A stretch of 64,000 nucleotides of DNA from Caldicellulosiruptor obsidiansis OB47 (GCF_000145215.1 NC_014392.1:1496001-1560000), one strand, 5' to 3'. Positions 49,772 through 59,267 are shown, numbered from the stretch's first letter. Notes: generated from the letters alone by a model not told the origin. Numbers and translations: made by a program.

Positions 49772-50824
49772 CTACTTTTTAAGAGAATAATAAAAATCCA
49801 TTATTTCCTGAATTGTGGGAACCACGCCACCTGTTCTTCCATAAAAATGTACTGTTTTTTCCCCTTCCACAGAAAGCTTAACATCCTCAAGCATCTGTCC
49901 CAAATTCATCTCAATGTCAATAAAAAATTCTACTTCCTCTTTTGATGCATAACTTTTTAGCTCATTTTCTGGAAATGGCCAAAGCGTAATTGGCCTTACA
50001 AGCCCAACCTTCTCGCCAGCTTGTCTTAAACTGTTTACAGCACTTTTTACAATCCTTGCACACATCCCAAATGAGACAAAAATAACCCTCGCATCGTCTG
50101 CCAAGTACTCTTCAACCATTACTTCGTTTTCTTTTATTTTTTTATATTTCTCCCTTAGCTTAAAATTATGCTTTTCAAGTTCCTCTGGAACAATATAAAG
50201 TGAATTTGTCACTCTTTTTTCTCTATTCCTGTCACCCGTCACTGCCCATGGTTTTTCTACCTTTTGTGGTTTATAATTTTTGTCAAACTCTACAACCTCC
50301 ATCATCTGCCCAAGCATTCCGTCACCCAAAATCATGACAGGATTACGGTACTTGTCTGCAAGGTCAAACGCCTTCATTGTGAGCTCTACAGCTTCTTGCA
50401 CAGAAGATGGAGCAAGCACAATCACCTTATAATCTCCATGTCCGCCACCTTTTGTGGCCTGAAGATAATCAGACTGAGCAGCGTTTATATTACCAAGCCC
50501 CGGTCCACCTCTCATAATGTTTACAATTACGCATGGAAGTTCCGCACCTGCTAAATATGATATGCCTTCTTGTTTTAAGCTTATCCCCGGTCCAGATGAT
50601 GATGTCATAACCCGCTTGCCACAGCTTGATGCCCCATATGCCATGTTAATTGCTCCAACTTCGCTCTCTGCCTGGATAAACACACCACCACTTTTTAAAA
50701 GCTTTTTAGCCATATACTGCAAAAGTTCTGTCTGAGGTGTGATTGGATACCCAAAAAAACATTCACAGCCAGCTCTTAGTGCTGCCTCAGCAATGGCTTC
50801 ATTTCCTTTCATAAGAATTTTCAA
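49772..50824 (-). CDS. 2-oxoacid:ferredoxin oxidoreductase, alpha subunit (VorB/KorA type)
   Basis: The 350-residue alpha subunit has the pyrimidine-binding region GCECFFGYPITPQTELLQYMA, ESEVGAINMAYGAS and TSSSGPGISLKQEGISYLAG. The length fits the separate-subunit class and the sequence resembles 3-methyl-2-oxobutanoate (VorB) subunits of clostridial thermophiles. It begins 3 bases after the ferredoxin-like delta gene. Confidence 0.92.
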   Translation of the reverse strand: MKILMKGNEAIAEAALRAGCECFFGYPITPQTELLQYMAKKLLKSGGVFIQAESEVGAINMAYGASSCGKRVMTSSSGPGISLKQEGISYLAGAELPCVIVNIMRGGPGLGNINAAQSDYLQATKGGGHGDYKVIVLAPSSVQEAVELTMKAFDLADKYRNPVMILGDGMLGQMMEVVEFDKNYKPQKVEKPWAVTGDRNREKRVTNSLYIVPEELEKHNFKLREKYKKIKENEVMVEEYLADDARVIFVSFGMCARIVKSAVNSLRQAGEKVGLVRPITLWPFPENELKSYASKEEVEFFIDIEMNLGQMLEDVKLSVEGEKTVHFYGRTGGVVPTIQEIMDFYYSLKK

Positions 50825-50827
50825 AGT

Positions 50828-51046
50828 TTACTCACCTACCTCAAACACTATATCAGGACAAATCTTATAGCAGCTTCCACAGCCAATACATAAGTTTTGG
50901 TCTTTTACTTCAACAGGGTTATACCCTTTTTTGTTTATTCTGCTCCTGTCTATATACAAGATTTTCTTAGGACAGATTTCCACACAAAGTCCACAACTTT
51001 TGCACTTATCATATTCGATTTTGAGTTTCAACTTTTCAACCTCCAA
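50828..51046 (-). CDS. 2-oxoacid:ferredoxin oxidoreductase, delta subunit (2[4Fe-4S])
   Basis: The 72-residue ferredoxin-like subunit has two cluster motifs, CKSCGLCVEICP (Cys15, 18, 21, 25) and CIGCGSCYKICP. It passes electrons from the catalytic subunits to free ferredoxin. It lies 9 bases after the P-loop gene and 3 bases before the alpha gene. Confidence 0.93.
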   Translation of the reverse strand: MEVEKLKLKIEYDKCKSCGLCVEICPKKILYIDRSRINKKGYNPVEVKDQNLCIGCGSCYKICPDIVFEVGE

Positions 51047-51055
51047 AATGGCTTC

Positions 51056-51739
51056 TTATCTTATTATATACCTTTTAATGGCATATACAAGAGAATATTT
51101 TTTTATCTCTTCTAAAAGCTCCTCTTCAAATAGATTTTCTTCTACCACAGTAAGAATATAGGGAATATCTTTTTTGTCAGCTACGTTTTGGATAATTTTG
51201 AGGCTTCTTATAACATCTTCTGGATTTGTTTCTGAAAGAAGATGAGAATTATTTATAATAGCTGTAATGTTTATTCCCAGAATTTTTTCAATTTCTTGCA
51301 TATTTTGTAAGATCTCTTCTTCGTTTGAATTGAACGGCCTGTATATGTTGGCAACATAAAAAACACTGTAACCTTTTTTGTCAAGCAACTCTTTGAACTG
51401 GCCAACAACTCTACTGCCAAGCTCATCTCCACCTACATCTATTATGTTGACTCCGTTTGAACTGCTCAGCGCTTCAAAAACCCTGCCAGAAAGAACCGGA
51501 AGGTCTATGCTTTTGTCCTCAAAGTGTGTGGAAATAAAATTTATATTTTTATTCTCAATAATATGCTTAATACTTCTCAGGTTATAATAAAAATTTATTA
51601 CATCTGCATCGATTAAATTCACGTTGAAAAACTCCCCAAGCTCTAAAGAAACATTCAGAGCTATCTCACTTTTGCCACTTCCCGCCGTCCCAACAAAGAT
51701 GTTTGTTTTCCTGTTGACAAAACTCAAAGGTACCGTCAT
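51056..51739 (-). CDS. P-loop ATP/GTP-binding protein of unknown role in the hyp/oxidoreductase operon
   Basis: The Walker A motif is FVGTAGSGKSEIALN (residues 15-29 from the ATG at 51739). A Walker B-like strand is VNIIDVGGDELGSRVVG. ANIYRPFNSNEEEI and AIINNSHLLSETNPED resemble the base-specificity and switch parts of SIMIBI-class NTPases (the HypB/MinD group). I chose this ATG because AAAGGA stands 6 bases before it; a GTG 10 codons upstream is possible. It lies between hypE and the oxidoreductase delta gene. A maturation or metal/cofactor-insertion role is possible but unproved. Confidence 0.75.
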   Translation of the reverse strand: MTVPLSFVNRKTNIFVGTAGSGKSEIALNVSLELGEFFNVNLIDADVINFYYNLRSIKHIIENKNINFISTHFEDKSIDLPVLSGRVFEALSSSNGVNIIDVGGDELGSRVVGQFKELLDKKGYSVFYVANIYRPFNSNEEEILQNMQEIEKILGINITAIINNSHLLSETNPEDVIRSLKIIQNVADKKDIPYILTVVEENLFEEELLEEIKKYSLVYAIKRYIIR

Positions 51740-51778
51740 GCACATTCCTTTCACCCTCATCCCCGTCACAAATTCTTC

Positions 51779-52786
51779 TTAGCAAATCCTTGGTAACATC
51801 TCATAATAAAGCATGTCCAAAATTCTCGTGCCGCCAAAGGTGGTTGACAGATATACTCTCTTTTCCATACCCTCTTCTACAGTTCCAATCTCACATGCAC
51901 ACTTATTGTATTTTTTCAAAATCTCAATAGCTTTTTCTTTTTCATCCCTATTTACAATCGCAACAAACCTACCTTCACAAGCAAGATAATAACTATCCAG
52001 CCCCAGAATATCGCACAGAGCTTTTACCTCATCTGCAACAGGTATCTTTTCTTCCTCAACTTTTATATCAAAGCCAGACTTTTGGACAATCTCATTTAAA
52101 GCTGTGGCAAGCCCACCTCTTGTAAGGTCTTTCATGTACGCAACGTCTACCTCTTGCATCAGCTCTGAAATTACATCTAACAAAAGCCCACAATCGGATT
52201 CTATCCTGTCTTCAAACCCAAGGTCTTCATTGTGAGAATATATGCACGCTCCGTGTCTTCCTATATCCCCACTGACAATCACAACTTGACCACTTTTTAT
52301 CTTTGAAATCGAAGGCATTTTTTTTGCATCTTTTGCAATTCCCAACCCGGTTGTATTTATAAATATTCCATCTGCCGCACCTTTTTCTACCACCTTTGTA
52401 TCCCCTGCAACAATCTCAACTCTTGCTAAATCAGCGTATTTCTTGATTGACCTTGTAATATTCTCTAAATCATCCATTGAAAATCCTTCTTCGATTACAA
52501 AAGAAATGGTAATATATTTTGGTTCAAGTCCTGCAACAGCTAAGTCATTTACTGTCCCACATACCGAAAGCTTTCCAATATCTCCTCCTTTAAAAAAATA
52601 TGGTTTTACTACAAATGAATCTGTTGATATTCCCACTTTCATACCGTCTAAAGAAAATACTGTTGAATCATCACCGCTTTTCAATATTTCAGAACCAAAT
52701 ATTGGCTTGAAAAGGCCGTCAATCAGCTCATATGTCTGTTTTCCTCCATTGCCATGTTCCTTGCGAATAGTCCTCATCATTTCCAC
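51779..52786 (-). CDS. hypE: Hydrogenase maturation factor HypE
   Basis: HypE dehydrates its thiocarboxamide-modified C-terminal cysteine to thiocyanate, the source of the CN ligands of the NiFe centre. The 335-residue protein starts with EHGNGGKQTYELIDGLF and ends exactly in PRIC, with the required terminal Cys. Its ATP-binding region (GDDSTVFSLDGMKVGISTDSF) is intact. It overlaps hypD by 10 bases. Confidence 0.97.
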   Translation of the reverse strand: MEMMRTIRKEHGNGGKQTYELIDGLFKPIFGSEILKSGDDSTVFSLDGMKVGISTDSFVVKPYFFKGGDIGKLSVCGTVNDLAVAGLEPKYITISFVIEEGFSMDDLENITRSIKKYADLARVEIVAGDTKVVEKGAADGIFINTTGLGIAKDAKKMPSISKIKSGQVVIVSGDIGRHGACIYSHNEDLGFEDRIESDCGLLLDVISELMQEVDVAYMKDLTRGGLATALNEIVQKSGFDIKVEEEKIPVADEVKALCDILGLDSYYLACEGRFVAIVNRDEKEKAIEILKKYNKCACEIGTVEEGMEKRVYLSTTFGGTRILDMLYYEMLPRIC

Positions 52787-53832
52787 TTCCCATATCTAAA
52801 GTATGCATTGCAAGAACCTTCTTGAGATACCATACACGCACCCTTTGGTGTCTGAGGTGTGCACACCTTTTCAAAAAGAGGACATTCAAAGGGCTTTAAT
52901 TTGCCTGTTAGCACATCTGTACATCTGCAAGCAGAATTAGATAAACTTTCATATTCATATTTAAGCTGGACTGAAAAAGCAGAATACTCACTTTTAAGTC
53001 TCAACCCACCCCCCTCAATCAAACCAAGTCCTCTAAAATACGCATCAGTTCTTTCAAAAAACCTTTCAATATACCTTTTAGCAACTGTGTTACCCTCTTT
53101 TTTTACAACTCTCTTGTACTCATTTTTTACAGTGAAATCATTATTTAAGATACTTTGTGTTAAACTTAGCAAAGAAAACAGAATATCATACTTTTCAAAT
53201 CCAGATATAACAGAAGGAAGCTTAAATTCCTCAACAAACTTAAATCCATCAACACCCAAGATTGTTGCAACATGGCCTGGCAGGATAAGTCCGTCCACTT
53301 TTATGTGATCTTTTAAGAGAACTTTTAGCGGCTGGTCAATGGTTTTGAGCTCACATGCAAACTTGACATTCTTCAAATCCTTTTCCAATACCTTTTCCAA
53401 GCTCAGAGCAAAGACTGGAACTGTTGTCTCAAACCCCACTGCTGCAATTATTGCTTCTTCATCTGCAGAGATATTCTCAACAGTATCAACCGGTGAGTAC
53501 ATAATTTTAATTTTGGCGCCTTCCGCTTTTGCCTCAGCTAAAGACATATTCTTTCCTGGAACTTTCAGTAGGTCTCCAAAAGTGTAGATAGTATAGTTCA
53601 TTTTTGCAAGCTCAATGAGATTATCTATATACCCTTCATGAGTTACGCAAACTGGGCAGCCAGGACCTGAAATAAAATCTATATATCCTTTAAAAAGAGT
53701 ATGAAAACCGTTTCGGTAAATTGAAACAGTATGAGTGCCACACACCTCAATTATTCTTAGCTGCCTGCCAATCTTTTCAATGTTGTTTTTTATTGTGTTA
53801 ACAATAGCATTTACAGCTTCAAGAGTTTGCAT
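52777..53832 (-). CDS. hypD: Hydrogenase maturation factor HypD
   Basis: HypD carries the iron ligand assembly with HypC. The 351-residue protein has the conserved CGTHTVSIYRNGF and GPGCPVCVT motifs. The C-terminal [4Fe-4S] cysteines lie in CRCTDVLTGKLKPFECPLF and VCTPQTPKGACMVSQEGSC. The start overlaps hypC by 14 bases. Confidence 0.97.
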   Translation of the reverse strand: MQTLEAVNAIVNTIKNNIEKIGRQLRIIEVCGTHTVSIYRNGFHTLFKGYIDFISGPGCPVCVTHEGYIDNLIELAKMNYTIYTFGDLLKVPGKNMSLAEAKAEGAKIKIMYSPVDTVENISADEEAIIAAVGFETTVPVFALSLEKVLEKDLKNVKFACELKTIDQPLKVLLKDHIKVDGLILPGHVATILGVDGFKFVEEFKLPSVISGFEKYDILFSLLSLTQSILNNDFTVKNEYKRVVKKEGNTVAKRYIERFFERTDAYFRGLGLIEGGGLRLKSEYSAFSVQLKYEYESLSNSACRCTDVLTGKLKPFECPLFEKVCTPQTPKGACMVSQEGSCNAYFRYGKWK

Positions 53833-54046
53833 CTCTTACCTCACCAAAAAGTTTTTCTATTTCCTCGGCTTCTTTTTCATCTATTTTTTCAATTGCAACT
53901 CCTGAGTGAATAAGTAAATAATCACCCTCAGCAAGCTCTTTTATGAGAGACACATTTACAGTTTTTTTCAAGCCTAAATAGTCAACAATAGCTTTCTTGC
54001 CATTTTCTAAAATTTCAATCACTTTTGCAGGATAGCCTAAACACAT
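53819..54046 (-). CDS. hypC: Hydrogenase maturation chaperone HypC
   Basis: HypC is the small chaperone that uses its second-residue cysteine to carry Fe to the large subunit. The 75-residue product starts MCLGYPAKVIEI, with Cys2, and carries the YLLIHSGVAIEKIDEKEAEE C-terminal pattern. Only one HypC/HybG-type gene is visible. Confidence 0.96.
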   Translation of the reverse strand: MCLGYPAKVIEILENGKKAIVDYLGLKKTVNVSLIKELAEGDYLLIHSGVAIEKIDEKEAEEIEKLFGEVRDANS

Positions 54047-54061
54047 ATTTTTAAAACTCCC

Positions 54062-56329
54062 TTAACAATTTTTTAATAATTGGATTGTATAATATACTTG
54101 TCCAGCTGAAATTCCCCCATCGTTTATAGGGAAAAAAGAATTAAAATACACCTTAAAGTGCTCTTTCTCAAGCATAGACACTGTCTTTTCAAGTAAAAGT
54201 CTGTTTTGGAATACTCCACCAGATAGTACTACAATGTCTTTATTATAATTTTCTCTCAACCTCTTTGCCACTTCAACAACTATTTTTGCAACGGTGTTGT
54301 GAAATTTCGCAGAAATCAAGCTTCTGTCAGCCTTTCTTTTAATATCATTAATGATTTGTTGTAATATATACACAATATCTATTTCAATTTCATATTCAAA
54401 ATTCATAACAAAATCATAAAACCCTTCTTCTGTCTTATCAGCAATACTTTCTAAAACCATTGGAATCTGTGCTTCAAAATTGTTTTTCTCACCACACCTT
54501 AAAAGCACACCAACAACATCAAATATTCTTCCAAAACTTGAGCAAAGAGGGTAATTCAGTAACCTTGCTGCCTTTACAATTTTTGAAAGAAAATTAGAAT
54601 TTGCAAAATATTCCTCTGCAAAGCTTTTATCAATTTCATATGCAAAATAGTATGCCAGTCTCACAGGTTCTTTTATAGATTTTTCTCCACCCACTAAAGA
54701 ATAGTATTTCAAATGAAATACCCTTTTCACATTGCTTTTATCAATTAGAAATCCTTCACTTCCCCATATGTTCCCATCCAATCCCAAGCCTGTTCCGTCA
54801 AATGCAAAGCCTATACAGCTATCTAAATTATTTTCAAGCATACATGAAAACACATGAGCTATATGATGCTGAACATACACAACTTTTTTTGCATATTTTT
54901 CGGCCATTTCCTCAGCAAGGACGGTTGAAAAATAGTTTTTGTGCAAATCACAGGCAATATAATCATATTCTAAGTTGTAAAGAAAAAGCAGGTCACTTAG
55001 CGCAGACTTGTAAAAGTCTATATACTCTTTTGTGTCAAGGTCACCCAGGTATTGACTTACAATAACCTCATCGTCTTTTTTTAAAGCAACTGTAGCTTTT
55101 TCATGACCTCCTAACGCTAATATATTTTTTTCTACAAATTGTGTTGAAGAAAGTTTTAGCCTCAGAGGAGCAAAACCTCTTCCCGGTCTTGTCAGTACAA
55201 ATTTATCTTTTACTACAAAACCAACACTGTCATCGCACCTTCGAACTATTTTCCTGTTGTGATAGAGCACATAGTCACAGATACCCTCAAGTTTGTAAAT
55301 AGCCTCGCCTTCGTCAATAATCATTGGGATTCCTGAAAGGTTGGCAGAGGTTGCAATTAAAAAGTCTCTGCCAGTTTTTTTTAGAATATAGTCCAAAATA
55401 GGGGTGTAGGCCCTCATTATACCAAGGGTGTGAAGATTGCCATTCACGCGCGAAAATTGCTCAGTCTTTTTTTCAAAAAGAATTATAGGACATCGTGGAG
55501 AAGAAAAAATATCTTCTTCCATCTTATTGACATGGCAATATTTTTTTACTACTTCAATGTCCCGAGCAACAAGTGCTAAAGGCTTGCCTTCTCGTCTTTT
55601 GCTTTCAAATAGTCTTTTGACTATAGTTTCATTGTACGGATCACACACCAAGTGAAAGCCGCCTATTCCTTTTATTGCAACTATATATCCCTCTAAAATT
55701 TTTTGAGAAACAAAATCTAAAAGTTCTATTGCCTCTCCATGGATATGTTTTTTTTCAGCGAATGAAAAAAGAAAAAGTCTTGGTCCACAAACTTGGCAGG
55801 TTGTTGACTGTGCATTGAATCTTCTGTTGTCTGGAGTAGAGTACTCCCTTTCGCACTCATTGCAAAACTTAAATTGCTTCATAGATGTATTTTCTCTATC
55901 ATATGGCAAAGTCTCAATAATTGTGTATCTTGGTCCGCAGTTTGTACAGCTAATAAATACATTGTGATAGTGTCTGTGAGATTCATCATAAAACTCTTTT
56001 CTACAATCCTCACACACCCCTAAGTCATAAGGCAGAACTGTTGAAATCCTATTTTTTTCACTTTCAACAATGTAAAATCCTTTTTCACTTTCTACCGGTT
56101 CAATCTCATAAACCTCTATTTCTTCCAAATAAGCATTTTTAGGAAGGTGGGCTATAATATACTGTGTTATTTGCTCTGAAGTTGTATCCCCTTGAAACTC
56201 TGCTAAAACGCCTTCACCAGTATTTTTAACGAACCCGGTAAGTCCAAGTTTTCTTGCAATACTATAAATAAAGGGTCGGAAACCGACCCCTTGCACAAGT
56301 CCTTTGAACATAAATCTGTACCTTTTCAT
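54062..56329 (-). CDS. hypF: Carbamoyltransferase HypF
   Basis: HypF makes the carbamoyl group that HypE turns into cyanide. From the ATG at 56329 (8 bases after AGGGGA) it is 755 residues. It has an acylphosphatase-like domain (GLVQGVGFRPFIYSIA), two zinc fingers (CEDCRKEF to CTNCGPRY, and CNECEREY to CQVCGPRL), a YrdC-like domain (about 200-385) and a Kae1-like end with the metal-binding HHIAHVFSCMLEN. An ATG two codons upstream lies too close to the ribosome site. Confidence 0.96.
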   Translation of the reverse strand: MKRYRFMFKGLVQGVGFRPFIYSIARKLGLTGFVKNTGEGVLAEFQGDTTSEQITQYIIAHLPKNAYLEEIEVYEIEPVESEKGFYIVESEKNRISTVLPYDLGVCEDCRKEFYDESHRHYHNVFISCTNCGPRYTIIETLPYDRENTSMKQFKFCNECEREYSTPDNRRFNAQSTTCQVCGPRLFLFSFAEKKHIHGEAIELLDFVSQKILEGYIVAIKGIGGFHLVCDPYNETIVKRLFESKRREGKPLALVARDIEVVKKYCHVNKMEEDIFSSPRCPIILFEKKTEQFSRVNGNLHTLGIMRAYTPILDYILKKTGRDFLIATSANLSGIPMIIDEGEAIYKLEGICDYVLYHNRKIVRRCDDSVGFVVKDKFVLTRPGRGFAPLRLKLSSTQFVEKNILALGGHEKATVALKKDDEVIVSQYLGDLDTKEYIDFYKSALSDLLFLYNLEYDYIACDLHKNYFSTVLAEEMAEKYAKKVVYVQHHIAHVFSCMLENNLDSCIGFAFDGTGLGLDGNIWGSEGFLIDKSNVKRVFHLKYYSLVGGEKSIKEPVRLAYYFAYEIDKSFAEEYFANSNFLSKIVKAARLLNYPLCSSFGRIFDVVGVLLRCGEKNNFEAQIPMVLESIADKTEEGFYDFVMNFEYEIEIDIVYILQQIINDIKRKADRSLISAKFHNTVAKIVVEVAKRLRENYNKDIVVLSGGVFQNRLLLEKTVSMLEKEHFKVYFNSFFPINDGGISAGQVYYTIQLLKNC

Positions 56330-56341
56330 AAGCATTTTCCC

Positions 56342-57013
56342 CTACTTTTTGAAATATGAATCTAAAAGGGTATAAAAGTAATTAATAATATCTTCCGAAC
56401 CTTCTTTTGTCTTAAACGATACCTCAAACAGTTTTAAATCTTTGTCTTTTATAGCTTCTAAACCCTTTTTGTATCTTTGCATATCAAAACCAATAGCATC
56501 CACTATATCAATCTTTGATAGAACAACAATATCAGCTTTTTCAAACATTATAGGATATTTATATGGCTTGTCATCACCCTCTGCAGCAGAAGATACAACA
56601 ACCCTCAAATTCTCTCCCAAATCAAACGAAGATGGACAAATGAGATTGCCAATGTTTTCAACAAAGATCACTGTTTTAGAAAAAGGCTTAATAGTATCTA
56701 TTGCTTCTGCAATACTGTCTGCAACTAAATGACAAGCACCACCTGTATTTATCTGCAAAACCTTAACTCCATAGCTTGCAATTTGCTCGGCATCAATTGT
56801 TGATGCAACATCACCTTCAATCACTGCAATGTTAAATGTATCTTTAAGATTTTCTATCATGCACTTAATGAAAGATGTCTTACCTGCACCAGGTGACCCC
56901 ATCACATTTATAATATACCATTTATTCTCAACTGCTAACCTTCTTATATTGTCAGCTGCGTTTTGATTCCGCTCTAAAATGTTTTTTATTACCTTTATTT
57001 CCATCTCAATCAT
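56342..57013 (-). CDS. hypB: Hydrogenase nickel incorporation GTPase HypB
   Basis: HypB is the GTPase that delivers nickel with HypA. The 223-residue protein has Walker A VMGSPGAGKTSF (38-49), the NTGGACHLVAD metal-binding region and VLSKIDIVDA. It lacks the N-terminal CxxCGC motif and His-rich stretch found in some bacteria, so extra nickel storage is not expected. The start overlaps hypA by 8 bases. Confidence 0.96.
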   Translation of the reverse strand: MIEMEIKVIKNILERNQNAADNIRRLAVENKWYIINVMGSPGAGKTSFIKCMIENLKDTFNIAVIEGDVASTIDAEQIASYGVKVLQINTGGACHLVADSIAEAIDTIKPFSKTVIFVENIGNLICPSSFDLGENLRVVVSSAAEGDDKPYKYPIMFEKADIVVLSKIDIVDAIGFDMQRYKKGLEAIKDKDLKLFEVSFKTKEGSEDIINYFYTLLDSYFKK

Positions 57014-57347
57014 CTACCTCTATAGACTCAATATAAAATTCCTTGCCGTGTTCAGTAAGTTTACCTAACGACAAACATTTTGGACAGGTAAAGTCTTTTG
57101 TTCTTTCAAAATATTCACCGCATTTTTGACAGTACAAAAGAGCCTTTTTAGTAACTATTTCAAGTTGAGCAGTTTCTAAGATTGTTCCTCTTGTTAGGAT
57201 GTCAAAATAAAATTTCAGCGACTCGTCAATAATTCCGCTAAGTTCGCCAACTACAACTTTAATTCTTGTGACCCTTTTAAAACTGACATCTTTTAATTCA
57301 TCTTCTGCAATCTTTACAAGCTGCTGTGTAACAAAATACTCATGCAT
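57006..57347 (-). CDS. hypA: Hydrogenase nickel metallochaperone HypA
   Basis: HypA binds nickel through its N-terminal His2 (MHEYFVTQQL) and zinc through Cys73, Cys76, Cys88 and Cys91 (CQKCGEYFE and CPKC). The 113-residue length is standard. It is the first hyp gene and begins 51 bases after echF, across a small hairpin. Confidence 0.96.
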   Translation of the reverse strand: MHEYFVTQQLVKIAEDELKDVSFKRVTRIKVVVGELSGIIDESLKFYFDILTRGTILETAQLEIVTKKALLYCQKCGEYFERTKDFTCPKCLSLGKLTEHGKEFYIESIEVDD

Positions 57348-57370
57348 TTTATCATTTTCCTTCCAATTGT

Positions 57371-57391
57371 ACTTTGGGCTTAAGCCAAAGT
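57371..57391 (-). other. Intercistronic hairpin between echF and hypA
   Basis: ACTTTGG (57371-57377) and CCAAAGT (57385-57391) flank a 7-base loop. No T-run follows, so it is more likely an mRNA processing or stability element between the hydrogenase and maturation genes than a terminator. Confidence 0.5.
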
Positions 57392-57398
57392 CTCCTAT

Positions 57399-57779
57399 TT
57401 AACCTTTAGTTGCAGTAGCCTGTGCCTTTGGCTGCACCTCATCTTTTACTTCCTGCTTTTTGATGTAAAACTCTTTATAAGTGGTTGGAACGTTAAATTG
57501 CTCTTTTGAAATTAAACACTTTTTAGGACAGGACTCAACACATACATTGCAGAGTACGCACTTGTACTGATTTAGCTGCCATGTCCTTGAATTTCTATCC
57601 ACCACTATCGCATTTGAAGGACATTTTCTCTGGCAGATACCACAAAAGATACATTTCTCTATCTCTATCTCAAGACTTCCTCTTGTATCCTTAAAAAATG
57701 GTCTCTTTTCCTTCGGGTAAAGCCTTGTTACAGGCTTTGAAAACAAGTTATCTAACACATTTCTAAGCATCCCAAACAT
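57399..57779 (-). CDS. echF: Ech hydrogenase polyferredoxin subunit EchF
   Basis: EchF carries electrons from ferredoxin to the hydrogenase core. Of 126 residues, two [4Fe-4S] motifs are CIFCGICQRKCP (Cys43, 46, 49, 53) and CVLCNVCVESCP (Cys74, 77, 80, 84), as in NuoI-like subunits. The C-terminal tail (VQPKAQATATKG) is variable. It follows echE by 29 bases. Confidence 0.95.
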   Translation of the reverse strand: MFGMLRNVLDNLFSKPVTRLYPKEKRPFFKDTRGSLEIEIEKCIFCGICQRKCPSNAIVVDRNSRTWQLNQYKCVLCNVCVESCPKKCLISKEQFNVPTTYKEFYIKKQEVKDEVQPKAQATATKG

Positions 57780-57808
57780 TTTACCATCCCTCTTTTACAA
57801 AAACTTTT

Positions 57809-58888
57809 TTACCTTTCGGTACACGAAATACATGGATCAATTGTCAAAACAAGCATCGGAACATCTGCAAAATCCACGCCCTGAAGCATCTTCACAAGCG
57901 CAGGAATATTTGCAAATGTTGGTGTTCTGATTCTGAGTCTTTCCAAGTTCTTTGTCCCGTTTGCCTTTATATAATATACATCTTCCCCTCGTGGCTGTTC
58001 AACCCTTGAAATAACCTCACCGTTTGGAAATCCTTTAACCGGCGTTGAAATCTCGCCTTCTGGCATCTTAGAAATAGCTTGACGAATAAGGTCAATCGAC
58101 TGATAGCATTCACGAAGTCTAACTTTCAGCCTTGCATAGCAGTCTCCATCGTTTTCTATGACTGGTTCAAAGTCAAGTTCACCATATGCTGCATATCCAA
58201 GGGTTCGCAGGTCCATCTTTATACCGCTTGCCCTTGCCATTGGTCCTACACACCCAAGTTCATAAGCTTCTTGCTTGGTTAAAACACCTACACCTACAAG
58301 TCTTTTCTTGACTGTATAATCGTTCAAAAATGAACCTTCAATTTTCTTTAGTTCCTCTTCCAATTTTGCAAGGTTCTCTAAAATGAACTTTTGCTTATCA
58401 AGGTCTATATCTCTTCTAACCCCACCAATTATATTTGTGGAAATTATAACTCTTGAACCTGCTGTTGCTTCCATAAGGTCCATCACAAGCTCTCTATTTC
58501 TCCAGCACTGCATAAAAAGGCTCTCAAACCCGAAAGCATCAGCCAATAGCCCAAGCCACAAATGATGACTGTGAAGCCTGTGAAGCTCTGCCCAAATAAC
58601 TCGCAAATACCTTGCTCTGTCGGGCACTTCAATGCCCATTAGCTCTTCAATTCCCTGGCAATAAGCCAAAGCCTGTTGAAAACTGCATATACCACAAACT
58701 CTTTCAACCACATATATGTTTTGATTTATATCCTTTTCCTCAGCAAGCTTTTCAAGTCCTCTATGAACATAACCTATTGCAGGTATCGCTTCAACAACTT
58801 TTTCGTCCTCTAAAACAAGCCTAAGCTGCAGAGGTTCCGGCAAAACAGGATGCTGTGGACCAAACGGAACTATTGTTCTTTTCCCCAA
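57809..58888 (-). CDS. echE: Ech hydrogenase large (NiFe) subunit EchE
   Basis: EchE holds the nickel-iron site that makes or uses H2. Of 359 residues, the nickel ligands are Cys65/Cys68 in VERVCGICSF and Cys353/Cys356 in DPCISCTER. The protein ends at that Arg, with no C-terminal tail for a maturation protease. It also resembles NuoD of complex I, as expected for group 4 hydrogenases. Confidence 0.97.
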   Translation of the reverse strand: MGKRTIVPFGPQHPVLPEPLQLRLVLEDEKVVEAIPAIGYVHRGLEKLAEEKDINQNIYVVERVCGICSFQQALAYCQGIEELMGIEVPDRARYLRVIWAELHRLHSHHLWLGLLADAFGFESLFMQCWRNRELVMDLMEATAGSRVIISTNIIGGVRRDIDLDKQKFILENLAKLEEELKKIEGSFLNDYTVKKRLVGVGVLTKQEAYELGCVGPMARASGIKMDLRTLGYAAYGELDFEPVIENDGDCYARLKVRLRECYQSIDLIRQAISKMPEGEISTPVKGFPNGEVISRVEQPRGEDVYYIKANGTKNLERLRIRTPTFANIPALVKMLQGVDFADVPMLVLTIDPCISCTER

Positions 58889-58895
58889 AGCCTTC

Positions 58896-59267
58896 TTACT
58901 CTCCTTTCTTTACTTTTACAACTGGCTTTTTGCGCATAGGAGATTCTAACTCTTCTGTTATCATGAACTTTCCTTCGTAATCAATCAAAAGATTTTCAAA
59001 TTCTATGCCAAACAAATCTTTTATCTCATTTTCAACAAACACAGCTGCAAAATATATGTCTGAAATAGAAGGAACTTTTTCTTCAGACGCTATAGTAACT
59101 CTTATATTTGTTAGTTGGTAATCCTTATCAAAGTGATAGATTATATCAAATCTTCCATCGCCCAAATCAACACATGTTGCTGTGACAAATCTATACCCAT
59201 CTGCTTTTAAGGCTAAAACTTCTTTCCTCAAATCCTCTTTCTGAAGTTCTTTAAGATTTTGCAACAT
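58896..59267 (-). CDS. echD: Ech hydrogenase subunit EchD (NuoC-like)
   Basis: EchD is the 30-kDa-subunit-like component of group 4 hydrogenases. The 123-residue product has the NuoC-like stretch PSISDIYFAAVFVENEIKDLFG and a following IEFENLLIDYEG, ending with KKPVVKVKKG. It overlaps echC by 17 bases at its start and precedes echE by 7 bases. Confidence 0.92.
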   Translation of the reverse strand: MLQNLKELQKEDLRKEVLALKADGYRFVTATCVDLGDGRFDIIYHFDKDYQLTNIRVTIASEEKVPSISDIYFAAVFVENEIKDLFGIEFENLLIDYEGKFMITEELESPMRKKPVVKVKKGE

